From Methanoculleus taiwanensis (GTDB lineage Archaea; Halobacteriota; Methanomicrobia; Methanomicrobiales; Methanoculleaceae), in the NCBI RefSeq assembly GCF_004102725.1, contig NZ_LHQS01000002.1:797984-861983 (forward strand): a stretch of DNA of 64,000 nucleotides. The letters are read 5' to 3'. Below are positions 43,158 through 50,927 of the stretch, one piece after another. Under the pieces are notes generated by a model, which searched no databases, was not told where the DNA came from, and saw only the letters and a program-made list of their open reading frames with translations. Position 1 is the first letter of the stretch. Each line of letters begins with the position of its first letter. Position numbers and translations under genes: made by a program.

Positions 43158-43960
43158 CCCTCCCCGAGGGCGACGTAGATCGCCGCGATGGTGATATCGG
43201 CGATGGAACCCGGATTGATACCGGCGACGATGCACTCGGCGTCGAGAGCCGCGATGTCCCGCTCCCCCCGAACGACCTCCCGTGCATGTTCCATCGTCCG
43301 GACGGCGACTTCGTAGCCGTGCTTCTTTGCGATGAAGGTGTCGGGCTCTGCTGCGAGGAGGTGCATGAACGCCTGCACGATCGCCTGCCGCCCGCACCCG
43401 TGCTCGTGCAGGAGATCGGCGCCGCGGCGGGTCAGGCGGTAGCCGTTCGTCCACTCCCGGGCGACCATATCGCTGCGGCTCGAGTACTCCATGATGTCGA
43501 GCAGGGTCATCCCCCGCTCGCGGATCGCCCGGATCGACTCGGGGTCGTTCACGTCGAGTTCGTCGTCGCTGCCCATCCGGACTGCCGTAAGAGCGAAGGC
43601 GGCGTAAAAGTCGATCGCATCCTCGACATCCGTCTCCCGGATCGCCGCAAGGGCGCCCTCCAGCCCGTCGCCGAGGAGCAGGGGGACGAGCAGGATATAG
43701 GCGCCGAAATGCGTGTTGCCGCCGGCATGACCGCTCGTGAGTCGGACGGCCTCCCTGATCAGGGAGCCGATCCGCCCGTCCCCGTGCTCCGCCCGCTCGA
43801 AGGCGGGCCGGACGAAGATCGTGGAGGCGAGGAAGTGTTCGAGCCGGGTATCGGCGTAGTCGTGGCAGCGGTCGACGTTCCCGGGTTTCGGGTAGGCAGA
43901 GACCTCCAGCATCATCGCGAGCTGGGCGCGTTCAGACCGTGTCAGCGGCAGATCCGTCAT
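43139..43960 (-). CDS. Triphosphoribosyl-dephospho-CoA synthase (CitG)-like protein
   Basis: 273 residues. 'EVSAYPKPGNVDRCHDYADT' (S-x-K-P-G-x-V) and 'LTSGHAGGNTHFGAYILLVP' (G-x-x-x-N-T-x-x-G) are the CitG ATP-binding segments; 'CIVAGINPGSIADITIAAIY' is the conserved GxxPGSxAD motif near the end. In methanogens, which lack citrate lyase, this family is believed to serve C1-cofactor synthesis instead. Overlaps the marker 9 gene by 29 bases and DUF447 by 19, so three genes form one tight unit. Confidence 0.85.
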   Translation of the reverse strand: MTDLPLTRSERAQLAMMLEVSAYPKPGNVDRCHDYADTRLEHFLASTIFVRPAFERAEHGDGRIGSLIREAVRLTSGHAGGNTHFGAYILLVPLLLGDGLEGALAAIRETDVEDAIDFYAAFALTAVRMGSDDELDVNDPESIRAIRERGMTLLDIMEYSSRSDMVAREWTNGYRLTRRGADLLHEHGCGRQAIVQAFMHLLAAEPDTFIAKKHGYEVAVRTMEHAREVVRGERDIAALDAECIVAGINPGSIADITIAAIYVALGEGWQWDC

Positions 43961-45068
43961 CGAACAACCTGTGCATTATCTTATCGGAAAGCCGGTGTTT
44001 GTAGCGCATATAGTCCTGAATCGAGATGCCCATCTTCTGGAGCGTCATATTCCGGAACATGCAGGGCGAACTCGCCTTGCAGCACCACGCGAGGCTGCCG
44101 AAACAGGTGCTGTTCCCTTCGGCGAGCGGCGTGCCCTTCACCGCCTCCTGCTTGAACTTCACGTAGTCGTCGCGGGTGAGGCCGATCTTCTCGAGCATCG
44201 GAATGAGCGGACAGTTCTTGACCGGCATGCAGCAGAACGTCAGCGACCTGATGTCTCCGCCGCGGCAGAGCTGTTTCGGGGCGTTGTACCAGCCGTTTTC
44301 GTCGGCGGACCGGGTTATCGCCGCATCGAGACCGGAGAGCGTCCACGTATCGGAACCCCGCGCCAGGGAGACGAGGTCTGCGCCGCGGGCGAAGAGATCC
44401 ATTGCTTTATCGAAGGTGGTGATACCGTTGTTGGCGATGAGGGTCAGCGGGCAGGCGTTCCGGATCTGGCGGAGTTTCTGGTGCCCGAAGTCCATCAGGT
44501 CGACGTGCAGGATATCGGCGCCCGCCTTCCAGCAGGTGCGGGCGAGGGCGCGGTCGTCGGCGGCGACGCCGGCGCGGATCTTCACCGAGACGGTCACCCC
44601 GGCCGCCTTGAGTGCGCGGATCGTCTCGGTGAGGGCTTGCGGGTGGTGCAGCAGGTACTCCCCGCACCCCGCCTCGACCATGGCAGGCTGCCTGCAGTGC
44701 GCGTCGATCTCGTAGACGACGCTCTCCTCGAACGCCTCTGCGATCTCCCGGTATGCCGCGGGCGTGCTGCCGCGGAGGTTGATGCCGGGCACGACGTCGC
44801 TCTTCTCCAGAAGTTTGATCTGACGCCCGAGCTCCTCCACCGGGTCGTCGTAGAGAAATTCCCGTCGCCCCTGACGAGCCAGTTCCTCGCTTGCGTCGAG
44901 TGTCCGGCGATCGATGGAGTAGCCTCCGATGAACGCCGCTCCTATGTGGTCTGCGCGTTCGAGCACATAGGCCGCATCCACGATCCCCGCCATGGACGCA
45001 ATCGCAATCGGCGTTTTAACAATTCGATCGTTTATGACGAGCTCAAAACGATCATACGCTTCCATCAT
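43932..45068 (-). CDS. Methanogenesis marker protein 9 (dihydroorotate/dihydrouridine-synthase-like)
   Basis: 378 residues. The N-terminal two thirds form a TIM barrel ('TPIAIASMAGIVDAAYVLER', 'VVPGINLRGSTPAAY', 'VSVKIRAGVAADDR', 'TLIANNGITTFDKAMDLFAR'); the C-terminus is cysteine-rich ('TFCCMPVKNCPLIPMLEKI' and 'CFGSLAWCCKASSPCMF'), probably binding an Fe-S cluster. This combination marks methanogenesis marker 9, found in methanogens but without a proven reaction. Start at 45068; an adjacent ATG is at 45065. It is divergent from cfbA across a 240-base shared regulatory region. Confidence 0.88.
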   Translation of the reverse strand: MMEAYDRFELVINDRIVKTPIAIASMAGIVDAAYVLERADHIGAAFIGGYSIDRRTLDASEELARQGRREFLYDDPVEELGRQIKLLEKSDVVPGINLRGSTPAAYREIAEAFEESVVYEIDAHCRQPAMVEAGCGEYLLHHPQALTETIRALKAAGVTVSVKIRAGVAADDRALARTCWKAGADILHVDLMDFGHQKLRQIRNACPLTLIANNGITTFDKAMDLFARGADLVSLARGSDTWTLSGLDAAITRSADENGWYNAPKQLCRGGDIRSLTFCCMPVKNCPLIPMLEKIGLTRDDYVKFKQEAVKGTPLAEGNSTCFGSLAWCCKASSPCMFRNMTLQKMGISIQDYMRYKHRLSDKIMHRLFDDGSAADTV

Positions 45069-45308
45069 GATTCCATATGGTTTTGTGCTCCAGGGAGAAA
45101 TGATTTTGTATCCGGACTCCAACTGACGGGGGCACCGGATACGCGGGAGAGTGCGTTTCGCTCTTTTAACGTCGCCGATCCCGACGCAGGCCCCCATCCC
45201 TGCGGGAGTCCTCCACGCGAGACTCAAGCCGCCCGGGCATGCTTTTCCCCTTCTCCGGAAGACCAATCGGTAATTATTTTAACGGGGTGTCGTTGTACCT
45301 TTTGTTAT
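45069..45308. promoter_or_regulatory. Divergent promoter region between marker 9 and cfbA
   Basis: 240 bases between divergent starts. AATTATTTTAACG (45270-45282) is the likely box A of cfbA, about 30 bases before its ATG, so the cfb transcript would be nearly leaderless. On the other strand GATACAAAATC (45100-45110) is a candidate for the marker 9 operon. Shared regulation of both cofactor units is plausible. Confidence 0.5.
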
Positions 45309-45710
45309 ATGAGTAAGAAAGGAATGTTACTGGTCGGCCACGGAAGCAAGCTCCCCCACAACAAGGAACTGATCGAGACGACGGCACAGCTCATCGCCGA
45401 GCGGTCCGACGAGTACATCGTCAAGCCCGGTTTCATGAGCCTCAACACGCCGAGCGTCGCGGATCAGCTCGAGGCGTTCCGGAGCGAAGATATCGAGATG
45501 CTCGTCGTGGTGCCGCTCTTCCTCGCAAAAGGCGTCCACATCAACCAGGATATCCCCGAGATCATCGGCCTTGCACCGGGCACCCGGAAGGGCACCTTCC
45601 AGAAGAACGGCACGTCCATCCCGCTCGTCTACGCTGACCCCATCGGCAGCGACCCTCTGCTCGCCGAACTGATGCTGAAAAACGCAGAAGACGCTGCACG
45701 CCTGGTATAA
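45309..45710 (+). CDS. cfbA: Sirohydrochlorin nickelochelatase CfbA
   Basis: 133 residues, the short CbiX type. 'MLLVGHGSKLPHNKEL' holds the N-terminal metal-site histidine, and 'VVVPLFLAKGVHINQDIPEI' the second histidine. It inserts nickel into sirohydrochlorin, the first step towards coenzyme F430. The homologous short CbiX can also insert cobalt, but the following cfbE, cfbD and cfbB genes fix the assignment. Confidence 0.93.
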   Translation: MSKKGMLLVGHGSKLPHNKELIETTAQLIAERSDEYIVKPGFMSLNTPSVADQLEAFRSEDIEMLVVVPLFLAKGVHINQDIPEIIGLAPGTRKGTFQKNGTSIPLVYADPIGSDPLLAELMLKNAEDAARLV

Positions 45711-45717
45711 CACCCGT

Positions 45718-46899
45718 ATGAGAGTCCTGGTGCTCGACACCATCCACGGCGGCGCCGAGATCGCCCGGGCGGCCCGGGCCGCCGGACACCAGGTGGACGA
45801 GGTGGACGTCTACCGGGGTGAGGCGGGGATCCCGGTCGCGGAAGCCCTTCGCCGGAGGTACGACCTCGTGACCGCCCCGGTGCACCTCGACCCCGATCAT
45901 CCCCTTCTCCGGCACCACGGGGCCGCTCTCTCGCACCACGAGGCGGTGCGGCTGCTCCTCGAGGGCAGGCTGCCCCGCCCCATGATCGAGATCACCGGCT
46001 CCCGCGGGAAGACCACGACGGCGCACGCTCTCGCGCACCTGATGGCCGGGTCGGGGATTCTCCACACCTCTTCCGGCACCCGGCAGTATCCCGAGAACCG
46101 GATCCTCTGGCAGAAGAGTATCACGCCGGCATCGGTCATCGCCGCCGCGGATGCCGCGAGGGAGTGCGACGGCTGGCTGATCGCGGAGGAGTCGCTCGGG
46201 GTGACCGGGGCAGGGGACGTCGCGGTGCTGACGAGCGCCGACGACTATCCCGTCGCCGCCGGGAAGAAACAGGCGCTCGCCGAGAAATGCCGCTCGCTTC
46301 GCCGGGCGAAGACCGTGGTGGCGCCGCCCGGCGTCGCTATACCGGGCCCGACCGTCGTTTCGACGGACGAGGCGATGTCCTGCTCGGGCACGACCCTCCG
46401 CTACGACTACAGCGGCATCACCGGCGCGTTTACAAACCCGCTCTGCAGCCTCGCCGGCTACGCGCTCCCGCTCGCGCTCGCGGCGACGACCGCCTGCGTC
46501 CTCGGGATTGACCCCGCCCCGCTCGCCGGGTTCGCCGCCCTTCCCGGCAGGATGGCGACGCGGATCGAGGACGGCATTCTCATCGTCGACAACGCGAACA
46601 GCGGCACCAACGTCGCGACGACCGTCGAAGCCGCCCGGTACGCCCGCCGCCTCTCGGGGAACGATCCGGTCACCCTGGTCATCGGGGTGCTCGCACAGAC
46701 TGTCTGCGAGGGGTTCCCGGCAGAGGAGATCGGGCGTGCCGTCGGGCTCGTCCGGCCCGAGCACGTCGTCTATGCCGGAGAGGAGTGGCTCGCGAGCAAC
46801 AAACCGCATACGGCGGCCGATCTGACCGAAGGGCTCCGGGTAGCCCGTTCCCTGACCCGACGCGGGAGCATCGTGCTCGCCGTCAAGACATGGAGATAG
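45718..46899 (+). CDS. cfbE: Coenzyme F430 synthetase CfbE
   Basis: 393-residue Mur-ligase-like protein. The ATP loop is 'IEITGSRGKTTTAHALAHLM' (about 91-110), and the C-terminal ligase domain has 'RMATRIEDGILIVDNANSGT'. CfbE closes the carbocyclic ring of F430 from seco-F430 with ATP. It follows cfbA by 7 bases and precedes cfbD by 6, so all are cotranscribed. Length is normal for the family. Confidence 0.9.
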   Translation: MRVLVLDTIHGGAEIARAARAAGHQVDEVDVYRGEAGIPVAEALRRRYDLVTAPVHLDPDHPLLRHHGAALSHHEAVRLLLEGRLPRPMIEITGSRGKTTTAHALAHLMAGSGILHTSSGTRQYPENRILWQKSITPASVIAAADAARECDGWLIAEESLGVTGAGDVAVLTSADDYPVAAGKKQALAEKCRSLRRAKTVVAPPGVAIPGPTVVSTDEAMSCSGTTLRYDYSGITGAFTNPLCSLAGYALPLALAATTACVLGIDPAPLAGFAALPGRMATRIEDGILIVDNANSGTNVATTVEAARYARRLSGNDPVTLVIGVLAQTVCEGFPAEEIGRAVGLVRPEHVVYAGEEWLASNKPHTAADLTEGLRVARSLTRRGSIVLAVKTWR

Positions 46900-46905
46900 A
46901 GATCT

Positions 46906-47970
46906 ATGCACTACATTCAACCAAGGCCGAGCTCGATCGTGGCGGCGCTCTACACCGCACGCGACCTCGGGGTCGACGTCGCCGTCCTGCACGGGCCGTC
47001 GGGCTGCTCGTTTAAACACGCCCGGCTCCTCGAGGAGGACGGGATGCGTGTCCTGACCACTTCGCTCGCCGACAACGAGTTCATCTTCGGCGGCCAGGAG
47101 GCGCTCGAGCGGGTGCTCCGCTACGCCGAAGAGAACTTCTCGCCCCACCGCATCGCGGTCGTCGGCACCTGCGTCGCGATGATCATCGGCGAGGATCTCC
47201 CGTCGGCTATCCGCGACTCCGGGATCACGACGCCGGCGATAGCGATCGATATCCACGCTGGCTACCGCGAGAATATCGAAGGGGTCATCGCGACCCTCGA
47301 ACCGGCGGCTGCGGCAGGCTGGATCAGCGAGGACGAACTCGCCCGGCAGCGCCACCTCCTTGCGAAGGCGAACGAGGTCGAGCGGCTCCGCGGAGCGGCC
47401 TGCAAGACGTACATCGAACCCTCCCGGGGCGATCTCAAGCACGTCGCGGCCGGGAGGCTCCTCGAACTCGCCCGTTCCGGCGCCCGGGGCGTCGCGATCA
47501 TGAACGCCAAGAAAGAGACCGCCTACATGTTCGCCGACGAGCTCGTCGCGCTCCACGACGCCTGCCCGGAGGCGGACGTCACCTACATCGCGAACCTCGA
47601 GGATAGGGGCCTTCCGAAGGTGCGGGAGGACGGCGCCCGGATCCTCGCCGGGATGCAGGGCCGCGGCGTCGACCCCGAGCTCCTCGGGGCGCTCGACGAG
47701 TACGGGGCGAACGGCACCGCTATCGGCGAGCGGCTCCGCGCCCTCTCCCCGGACTACGCCCTCATCGTCGGGGTGCCGCACGCCGTTCCGCCGGAGTATA
47801 CCGAAGGGATCGAGGTCATCTCGATCACGAACGGCCCCCGGCAGGTCGAGCCGCTCCGCGATATCGGCCACGCCCACGTGGTGGTCGAGGTCGACCTCCA
47901 CCCGAAGACCCTCGGCGTCCGCGAGATCGTCGAGAGTGAGTTCGGCGCCGTGCTGCGGAGCCTCGTATGA
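46906..47970 (+). CDS. cfbD: Ni-sirohydrochlorin a,c-diamide reductive cyclase subunit CfbD
   Basis: 354 residues, a nitrogenase-component-1-like (NifD/NflD) protein. Cluster and substrate region cysteines are at 'VLHGPSGCSFKHARLLEEDG' and 'RIAVVGTCVAMIIGEDLPSA'. It receives electrons from the NifH-like CfbC and reduces the Ni-tetrapyrrole to 15,17(3)-seco-F430. CfbC is not encoded in this window. The stop overlaps the cfbB start by ATGA. Confidence 0.92.
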   Translation: MHYIQPRPSSIVAALYTARDLGVDVAVLHGPSGCSFKHARLLEEDGMRVLTTSLADNEFIFGGQEALERVLRYAEENFSPHRIAVVGTCVAMIIGEDLPSAIRDSGITTPAIAIDIHAGYRENIEGVIATLEPAAAAGWISEDELARQRHLLAKANEVERLRGAACKTYIEPSRGDLKHVAAGRLLELARSGARGVAIMNAKKETAYMFADELVALHDACPEADVTYIANLEDRGLPKVREDGARILAGMQGRGVDPELLGALDEYGANGTAIGERLRALSPDYALIVGVPHAVPPEYTEGIEVISITNGPRQVEPLRDIGHAHVVVEVDLHPKTLGVREIVESEFGAVLRSLV

Positions 47971-49340
47971 AGACGTTCCTGGTCGCCGGAGACCGGTCGG
48001 GGAGCGGGAAGACGAGCATCACGCTCGCCCTTTCAGCCCTCCTTGCGCGGGAGCGGGAGGTGCAGACCTTTAAGGTCGGGATGGACTATATCGATCCCTC
48101 CTACCTCACCGGCGTCACCGGCCGGCCGTGCCGGAACCTGGACGGCTACGTGATGACCCCGGAAGAGAGCCGCATGGTCTTCGATCACGGCTGCCGGGGT
48201 GCGGACACGGCCGTCGTCGAAGGCGTCCGGGGACTCTTCGAGGGCGCAGAAGCGCTCACCGATCTCGGGAGCACGGCGGGGATCGCAAAACAGCTCGATC
48301 TTCCCGTCATTCTCGTCATCAACGCCCGGAGCATCACCCGGAGCGCGGCCGCGATCGTGAAAGGCTTTATGGCCTTCGATCCAAACGTCCGGATCAAGGG
48401 CGTCATCCTAAACAACATCACCGGGAGCCGCCACCGCGAGAAAGCGGTCGCCGCGGTCGAGCACTACTGCGGTATCCCGGTCGTCGGCACCATCCCCCGC
48501 ACCGAGGAGATGGAGCTCGCGATGCGCCACCTCGGGCTCGTCCCCTACCGCGAGGGGACGGAACACGATGCATTCCACCGGCGGATCGACCTGATCACGG
48601 AGAAGATCGGCGAACACGTCGACCTCGGCCTTCTCGAAGAGCTCGCCGAGGACCGTGCGCCGCCGGGCGAGCCGGAGGCCTTCTTCGCGGCGCCCGAGCC
48701 CGACATCCGGATCGGCGTCGCCCTCGACGAGGCGTTCAACTTCTACTACTCGGACCTCTTCGACGTCCTCGCCGCCGTCGGGGCAAAGGTCGTCCCCTTC
48801 TCACCGATCCACGATTCCTTGCCCGAGGCGGACGGCTACATCCTCGGCGGGGGCTACCCGGAGCTCTTCGGCCCCGAACTCGAGGCGAACACATCCCTCA
48901 GCGAGGCGCTCCGCGAGGAGTCCCGGCGGGGCACGCCGATCTACGCCGAGTGCGGCGGGCTTATCTACCTCACGGAACGGCTCGTCCTCAAACCCGGGTT
49001 CCAGGGCTCGGAGCAGCAGCAGGTCTACGATATGGCCGGCGTCTTTCCGGGCGAGACCCGGATGCCCTCCCGGCGGATGCTCGGCTACGTTGTCGGGACG
49101 AGCGATGCGGCAAGCCCCCTCGGGGCGGCGGCCTTCAAGGGGCACGAGTTCCACTACAGCGACGTCCGGCTTGGGGACGGGGTGCGCTACGCCTACCGCC
49201 TCTCCCGGGGCGGCGGGATCGAGGGCGGCCTTGACGGGGCTGTCGTCGACCGGACGCTCGGGAGCTATACCCATCTCCACCCGGTGACGAGCCGGGGAAT
49301 GTTTTCGCATTTCGCGGATCAGTGCCGCACCCGGAACTGA
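47967..49340 (+). CDS. cfbB: Ni-sirohydrochlorin a,c-diamide synthase CfbB
   Basis: 457 residues. The N-terminal P-loop amidoligase domain has 'LVAGDRSGSGKTSITLALSA' and 'FKVGMDYIDPSYLTGVTGRP'; the C-terminal class I glutaminase domain has the catalytic cysteine in 'IYAECGGLIYLTERLVL' and histidines in 'FKGHEFHYSDV' and 'SYTHLHPVTSRGMFSHFADQ'. It amidates the a and c side chains of Ni-sirohydrochlorin. CbiA (cobyrinate diamide synthase) is the alternative, but the operon context favours CfbB. Confidence 0.93.
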   Translation: MKTFLVAGDRSGSGKTSITLALSALLAREREVQTFKVGMDYIDPSYLTGVTGRPCRNLDGYVMTPEESRMVFDHGCRGADTAVVEGVRGLFEGAEALTDLGSTAGIAKQLDLPVILVINARSITRSAAAIVKGFMAFDPNVRIKGVILNNITGSRHREKAVAAVEHYCGIPVVGTIPRTEEMELAMRHLGLVPYREGTEHDAFHRRIDLITEKIGEHVDLGLLEELAEDRAPPGEPEAFFAAPEPDIRIGVALDEAFNFYYSDLFDVLAAVGAKVVPFSPIHDSLPEADGYILGGGYPELFGPELEANTSLSEALREESRRGTPIYAECGGLIYLTERLVLKPGFQGSEQQQVYDMAGVFPGETRMPSRRMLGYVVGTSDAASPLGAAAFKGHEFHYSDVRLGDGVRYAYRLSRGGGIEGGLDGAVVDRTLGSYTHLHPVTSRGMFSHFADQCRTRN

Positions 49341-49356
49341 CCCCTCCGATCATACG

Positions 49357-49362
49357 TTTTTT
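49357..49362 (+). terminator. T-run after cfbB
   Basis: Six consecutive T residues 17 bases after the cfbB stop fit the simple U-tract termination of archaea. Confidence 0.4.
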
Positions 49363-49417
49363 CCTGCGATTCCGGTATCGGAGATGAAGCGGAACTAATG
49401 TAAAGAGCAGGTGCTAA

Positions 49418-50293
49418 ATGCTGTATATGATCATCTATCTTGACGGCAGCTATGTTCCCGAGGCGGAGGCGAAGATCTCGGTCTTCGACCACGGCCTGCT
49501 CTACGGGGACGGTGTTTTTGAGGGCATCCGCGCCTATAACGGGAAGATCTTCCGGCTGGAGGCGCACCTCGAGCGGCTCTACGACTCGGCCAAAACGCTC
49601 GACATGCAGGTCCCGATCTCCCGTGAGGAGATGACCGAGGTCATCAAAGAGACGCTCCGGAAGAACAATCTCCGCGACGCCTACATCCGCCCGGTCGTCA
49701 CCCGCGGCAAGGGCGACCTCGGCCTCGACCCCCGCAAGTGCCCGAAGCCGACCGTAATCGTCATTGCGGTCTCGTGGGGCGCGATGTACGGCGATCTCTA
49801 CGAGAAAGGCCTCAAGGCGGTCACGGTCTCGGTGCGGCGGACGCCGGCGGAGTCGATGCCCCCGAACGTCAAGAGCTTAAACTACCTGAACAATATCCTC
49901 GCCAAGATCGAGGCGAACTACAAGGGCGGCGACGAAGCGATCTTCTTCGACACGAACGGCTACGTCTCGGAGGGCTCGGGCGACAATATCTTCGTCGTCA
50001 AGAACGGCGAGATCATCACGCCGCCGACCCTGAACAACCTGCGCGGGATCACCCGGCTGGTCGTCCTCGAGATCGCCCGCTCGCTCGGGATCACGGTCCG
50101 GGAGCAGAACCTCGGCTACTACGATCTCTACTCCGCCGACGAGGTCTTCGTGACGGGAACGGCGGCTGAAGTCGCCCCGATTCGCGATATCGACGGCCGT
50201 GTCATCGGTACCGGCAAGCCAGGCCCCATCACCCGGCAGATGATGGCGGCCTTCAAGCACGTGACCGAGACGGAAGGCACGCCGATAGAGTGA
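49418..50293 (+). CDS. ilvE: Branched-chain amino acid aminotransferase
   Basis: 291-residue class IV PLP aminotransferase. '[20 protein letters not shown]' is the family signature near the N-terminus, the PLP lysine is in '[17 protein letters not shown]', and '[20 protein letters not shown]' plus '[19 protein letters not shown]' complete the cofactor site. It carries out the last step of Ile, Leu and Val synthesis with glutamate as donor. AGGTG stands 4 bases before the first ATG; another ATG lies three codons later. Confidence 0.93.
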   Translation: MLYMIIYLDGSYVPEAEAKISVFDHGLLYGDGVFEGIRAYNGKIFRLEAHLERLYDSAKTLDMQVPISREEMTEVIKETLRKNNLRDAYIRPVVTRGKGDLGLDPRKCPKPTVIVIAVSWGAMYGDLYEKGLKAVTVSVRRTPAESMPPNVKSLNYLNNILAKIEANYKGGDEAIFFDTNGYVSEGSGDNIFVVKNGEIITPPTLNNLRGITRLVVLEIARSLGITVREQNLGYYDLYSADEVFVTGTAAEVAPIRDIDGRVIGTGKPGPITRQMMAAFKHVTETEGTPIE

Positions 50294-50323
50294 TCGCTCC
50301 TGCGGAAAACCTGCAACAAAACT

Positions 50324-50330
50324 TTTTTAT
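50324..50330 (+). promoter_or_regulatory. Box A promoter of tRNA-Glu
   Basis: CTTTTTTAT lies about 40 bases before the mature tRNA end, the expected position for a promoter that makes a short 5' leader removed by RNase P. Confidence 0.5.
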
Positions 50331-50366
50331 CTGCATCCGACGAAGTAGTATGGCACAACTGTGTGC

Positions 50367-50439
50367 GCTGCTATAGTGTAGGGGCCAATCATGTCGGCCT
50401 TTCACGCCGACGACAGGGGTTCAAATCCCCTTAGCAGCA
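50367..50439 (+). tRNA. tRNA-Glu (anticodon UUC)
   Basis: A 73-base cloverleaf: the acceptor arm GCTGCTA (50367-50373) pairs perfectly with TAGCAGC (50432-50438), with discriminator A at 50439. The anticodon stem TCGGC/GCCGA closes the loop CTTTCAC, anticodon TTC. The T arm is GGGG-TTCAAAT-CCCC. CCA is not encoded and there is no intron. Glu-tRNA also feeds tetrapyrrole (and so F430) synthesis, though it is not in the cfb operon. Confidence 0.96.
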
Positions 50440-50599
50440 CTTTTCAGGCGTTTATTCCGGGTTTTTACGTTGGTGAGCCGCTTTTCTAGTTGCGTTTTCG
50501 TGCCTTTGCGGCGGGGAGTGTTCACTGCCTTTCGATTACGCGATCCCTCTGCTCCGGGGCGAGAAAGTCGGATGTTAACTATGTCCGTTCATCCGGCCA

Positions 50600-50900
50600 C
50601 AAGAATGAAGATGACGGCTCTGCCGATGGCCGACGCCGGGAACGGCACCTGGACGGTGAGTACGGCGGGTGCCGCCGTTCACGGGAAATGCCTACCGGCC
50701 GGTGCACCTGCCCGTGAACGCGACGAGCACGAACGGCATCAGCAACACCACTGTCACGATCCCGCTTACGGTCGTGAAGAACGGGGACGCCAACGAAGAT
50801 AACCGGGTCTCGCTCTACGACGCCGTCTACACCGCCCGGCATACGCTCGAGATGGAAGGCTACCTGATGACCGAGAGCCTGCCCGCTGCACATTGTGCTC
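50600..50900 (+). pseudogene. Relic of a dockerin-like surface protein
   Basis: Two frames carry recognisable pieces: 'MADAGNGTWTVSTAG' first, then, after a frame change near 50668, 'GNAYRPVHLPVNATSTNGIS' and 'VVKNGDANEDNRVSLYDAVY' followed by TARHTLEMEGY. The last piece is a calcium-binding dockerin/EF-hand-like repeat (D-x-N-x-D-x-x-V-x-x-x-D-A), common at the end of Methanomicrobiales surface proteins. The gene has no start and the second half of the dockerin pair is missing. Confidence 0.55.
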
Positions 50901-50927
50901 TTCAAAGGCGACGCTGGACGGTAGGAA

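Noticed and set aside
45562-47901. 779-codon minus-strand frame across cfbE and cfbD
   Set aside because: The plus strand carries clear CfbE and CfbD motifs; the antisense frame has repetitive Arg/Gly/Asp composition and no motifs.
47967-49340. Cobyrinate a,c-diamide synthase (CbiA) for cobalamin synthesis
   Set aside because: The protein fold fits both, but the operon with nickelochelatase, CfbD and CfbE makes the F430 enzyme CfbB far more likely.
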